Shown here: positions 61,805-64,000 of the stretch, piece after piece
Numbering within the stretch: the stretch's first letter is position 1
Layout of the letters: each line of letters opens with the position of its first letter
Origin: Taenia hydatigena
Taxonomy: Eukaryota > Platyhelminthes > Cestoda > Cyclophyllidea > Taeniidae
Assembly (NCBI GenBank): GCA_036345935.2
Contig: JADWOT020001200.1
Span: forward strand, 62,001-126,000
Length of the DNA stretch: 64,000 nucleotides
Reading direction: 5' to 3'
Program-made: the position numbers and the translations under genes
Notes under the pieces: generated by a model
The model's database searches: none
The model's input: only the letters and a program-made list of their open reading frames with translations
What the model was told of the DNA's origin: nothing

Positions 61805-63258
61805 GACGCTTCAGTGGCGCGAAACGACATGCAATGGCACTGACCTCTGACATATTTGAAAGTGCCAGCACTGAATAATTATATTTAGGTTTTGGGTCAC
61901 TCATGCATTCTAAGCAACGTTCAATAACTGGAAAGCAACCTGGCATCGCCAAACCGTTTACTTATTCACGTATCATTTCGTGGTGGATTTGCCAAATAAT
62001 TAGCATTAATTGAGATCAGCAAAAGCTGAGTTCCAACCTGGTGGCGCTGCCAGAGGACAGGGTTGGTGAACAATCACCTCATCTCTGGCTGAAAGGAACC
62101 GGCCATGATCTACAGAGGAGGTGGATGGAACAAACGTTGCTGGATGAAACTCGTACTGCCATCCACTTTCCACATTAGCACATTTTTAAATAAAACACCA
62201 TAAGTTAAAAGTATGCCATATGAGCCTTTAGGTAGCCCTGTTACGCATCCACGGGTATCGCAAGTGGGAGAAGTAGTGTATGAATGCCCACACGAGTGAG
62301 GAGGCATGCAAGTCAGGGGACGCGATTGGGCAAGCTCATAAATATTTTTACCATTATAAATAAAAGATGGTTCGCACTGTAAAGTTCTTCCATATTTCTG
62401 GGGCCTAAACTATTCAATAGTCACACAACTGCCTCAAACGAAGCGAGATGGCCGCGACATTCCCAGTATACCCTCTAAACGCCAACATCCCAGCCAACCT
62501 TCTCACAGTCCTTCAATCTGCTGATCCAACGATCTCAGTTGACCTCTAGTCTCCTATTCAAGTCATTCGGATCAAAGTGCTATAATAAAGACGAGGTTGT
62601 GGATGGAGAGAGTAGACCACTCCATTGAGGTGTGCGAGGCATCTCAGGACCAGGAGGATCCCACCGAGTGGTGGTGTTCTTCTTGAAGAACTAGACTGAA
62701 GTTTAGACCTTTTGTATCAGGTTTTTCTCAAGCTTGCGTTGACTGCGATTAATTATTGAAATTACGCTTCCAGCATTACATGTCATGCCCTGATTGCCTG
62801 CAAGATGTCGCACGTCACACATGCGTGACATGTGGGATACAAGCCATAACAAAAAAAAGAATGTCATTGTTGTTAAATTATATGTGCGTAATTTTTTGAG
62901 GCTAATGCGGTTGCAAACATGGATCTTTTTCCACAACGAGAGGGAACACAAGTAACCAAATGGTTCTGCAATGCCAGAGCGCTTGCATAGTTTCTAAAGG
63001 CAATTCGAATGCCTCTATACCCATACGCTCAAACAGATCTGTTTTCTTTTGCCTTTTAGAGTTACTATAGGGATTAAAAAAGCAAACAAAGTGGATCGTT
63101 TTATAGGCAAAAGTCAAAATAACATTAAGAGAATCATAAAATAAAAGCGTTTGTTGAAATTATATCGTAGTTTGTCTCAATTATTTCAAGATTTTGATTG
63201 TGAAAGTGTTGGTTTACAAAGCCTGCTAAGACGTACTTTTGCTAAGGATGTAGTGTAG
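61805..63258. other. Non-coding stretch
   Basis: Short frames only. No repeat, RNA or exon chain is supported. Confidence 0.45.
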
Positions 63259-63489
63259 CTACTGTTTTTTTTGATACTTTTTATAGCTTTTCTTTATCAA
63301 CTCCTTATTTTTATCAGTCACGTCTCCAATGCACCCAAAGTCGAGGTCGAAAATGTGGTTGGCGCGCTTGACTGCGCCTGTAGCTACTTTTGCCAGCGGT
63401 TGAAGGCCAGCGATAATTAAAAAACGATTATCTTTTCCTTCCTGACTCAAAATAGCACTAAAAATGGATTGCTTCAACATTTTCAACAT
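63259..63489 (-). CDS. Small Lys-rich ORF, 76 residues, unknown
   Basis: A minus-strand frame from ATG at 63489 (context GCAAAAATG, A at -3) to TAG at 63259. The N-terminus is mildly hydrophobic and basic (MLKMLKQSIFSAILSQEGKD). A central apolar stretch, FLIIAGLQPLAKVATGAV, is too polar to be a sure membrane span, and the C-terminus is strongly basic (KELIKKSYKKYQKKQ). Codons show a purine-N-pyrimidine tendency. The frame could also be a last exon, because CATTTTTAG within its first codons resembles an acceptor. No neighbour exon, polyadenylation signal or known family is seen. It lies about 0.3 kb from the start of large-repeat copy D. Confidence 0.27.
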   Translation of the reverse strand: MLKMLKQSIFSAILSQEGKDNRFLIIAGLQPLAKVATGAVKRANHIFDLDFGCIGDVTDKNKELIKKSYKKYQKKQ

Positions 63490-63799
63490 TTTTGCGGCAC
63501 AAATAGTAGATCCAATGACTCAGCTTCAATGCCAGCGTCAAGTTGGAATGTTGACATTTACTCACAAAAGTTTTACCACACGCCGGTGTAAGTGTTGGGA
63601 TACGCAGTAGTAACAAATGGACAAACTTCAGGAACAGAAGGCGTTGCCCTTTTACGTCTAGTTCCACTCGTCTGCCTCCAGCCCTGCACCACTTCACTAG
63701 GGGCCTCTACAACTACGTCGCGTCACTGAAGCACTAGACTAGGCGTGCCTTGACTTACCAACCCGAAAATAAAGAAGCTTTGTATTCAACCGAGTTGAC

Positions 63800-64000
63800 G
63801 CTAGGCACAACGTAAACATTTCAATAAGGGATTAAAATATAGCAAAATATACATGCTTAAATAGCACCCACGGGTCTTGTTGGATAAACATCACTCACCT
63901 TGCAAGTAACAATAGTGGGTAATTCTGGAATTGCTGTTATAACCAAGCGCAGACAATTGGCGACTGTTGGTGGGTTCTGCTCACCTTACTGCTATGCCTT
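63800..64000 (+). repeat. Large repeat, copy D (5' end only, runs off window)
   Basis: It aligns with the 5' start of copies A and B: AAAATATAG, CTTAAAT-GCA, GTTGGATAAACATCACTCACC (B: GTTGAATAAGCATCACACACC), GTTATAACCAAGCGCAG (B: GTTATAATCAAGCGTAG), GTTGGTGGGTTCT and CACCTTA. It is in the same orientation as A and B. The window ends about 200 bases into it. Confidence 0.7.

Noticed and set aside
1..64000. CRISPR arrays, bacterial operons, prophage or integrated virus
   Set aside because: No regularly spaced direct repeats, no long or tightly packed frames and no viral hallmark proteins were seen on either strand.

Overview
This 64 kb window looks like nuclear DNA of a eukaryote, most likely an invertebrate animal. 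No open frame exceeds 199 codons, and there are no operons, ribosome-binding sites, rRNA or recognisable tRNA genes. The DNA is moderately AT-rich, CpG is not obviously depleted, AATAAA is common, and candidate coding parts have GT...AG boundaries with introns of about 0.15-0.75 kb. I cannot name the organism. Compact introns and pyrimidine-rich spacers would fit a flatworm, but that is only a guess. No protein could be tied to a known family, so no gene symbols are given.

Layout. 1-13.6 kb is mostly featureless, with two small inverted-repeat hairpins and weak ORFs. 13.6-19.5 kb holds four diverged copies of a short repeat (family F). 19.5-32.8 kb is mostly featureless, with one candidate exon and one copy of repeat G. 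32.8-34.5 kb, minus strand, carries the best gene model: four exons with matching phases that give exactly one ATG-to-stop frame of 172 residues. 39.3-43.7 kb is the longest copy (A) of a repeat of about 4.4 kb. 45.3-49.3 kb holds repeat pair H and a pyrimidine-rich segment (E1). 50.1-53.3 kb is the 5' three-quarters of the large repeat (B). 54.4-56.9 kb is its 3' half in inverted orientation (C), joined directly to an inverted copy of the pyrimidine-rich segment (E2, to about 57.9 kb). 60.1-61.1 kb has a second, weaker minus-strand gene model. A small minus-strand ORF lies at 63.3-63.5 kb. The last 200 bases start a fourth copy (D) of the large repeat.

The most unusual structure is in the repeats. 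Copies A, B and C are diverged by roughly 20% or more by eye, yet 440 bases of B and C (52286-52725 and 56421-56860) are identical in inverted orientation. The outer edge of that tract coincides exactly with the C/E2 junction. This suggests recent gene conversion, template switching, an inversion, or an assembly artefact. Short frames conserved between repeat copies do not show third-codon-position bias, so I do not call them genes.
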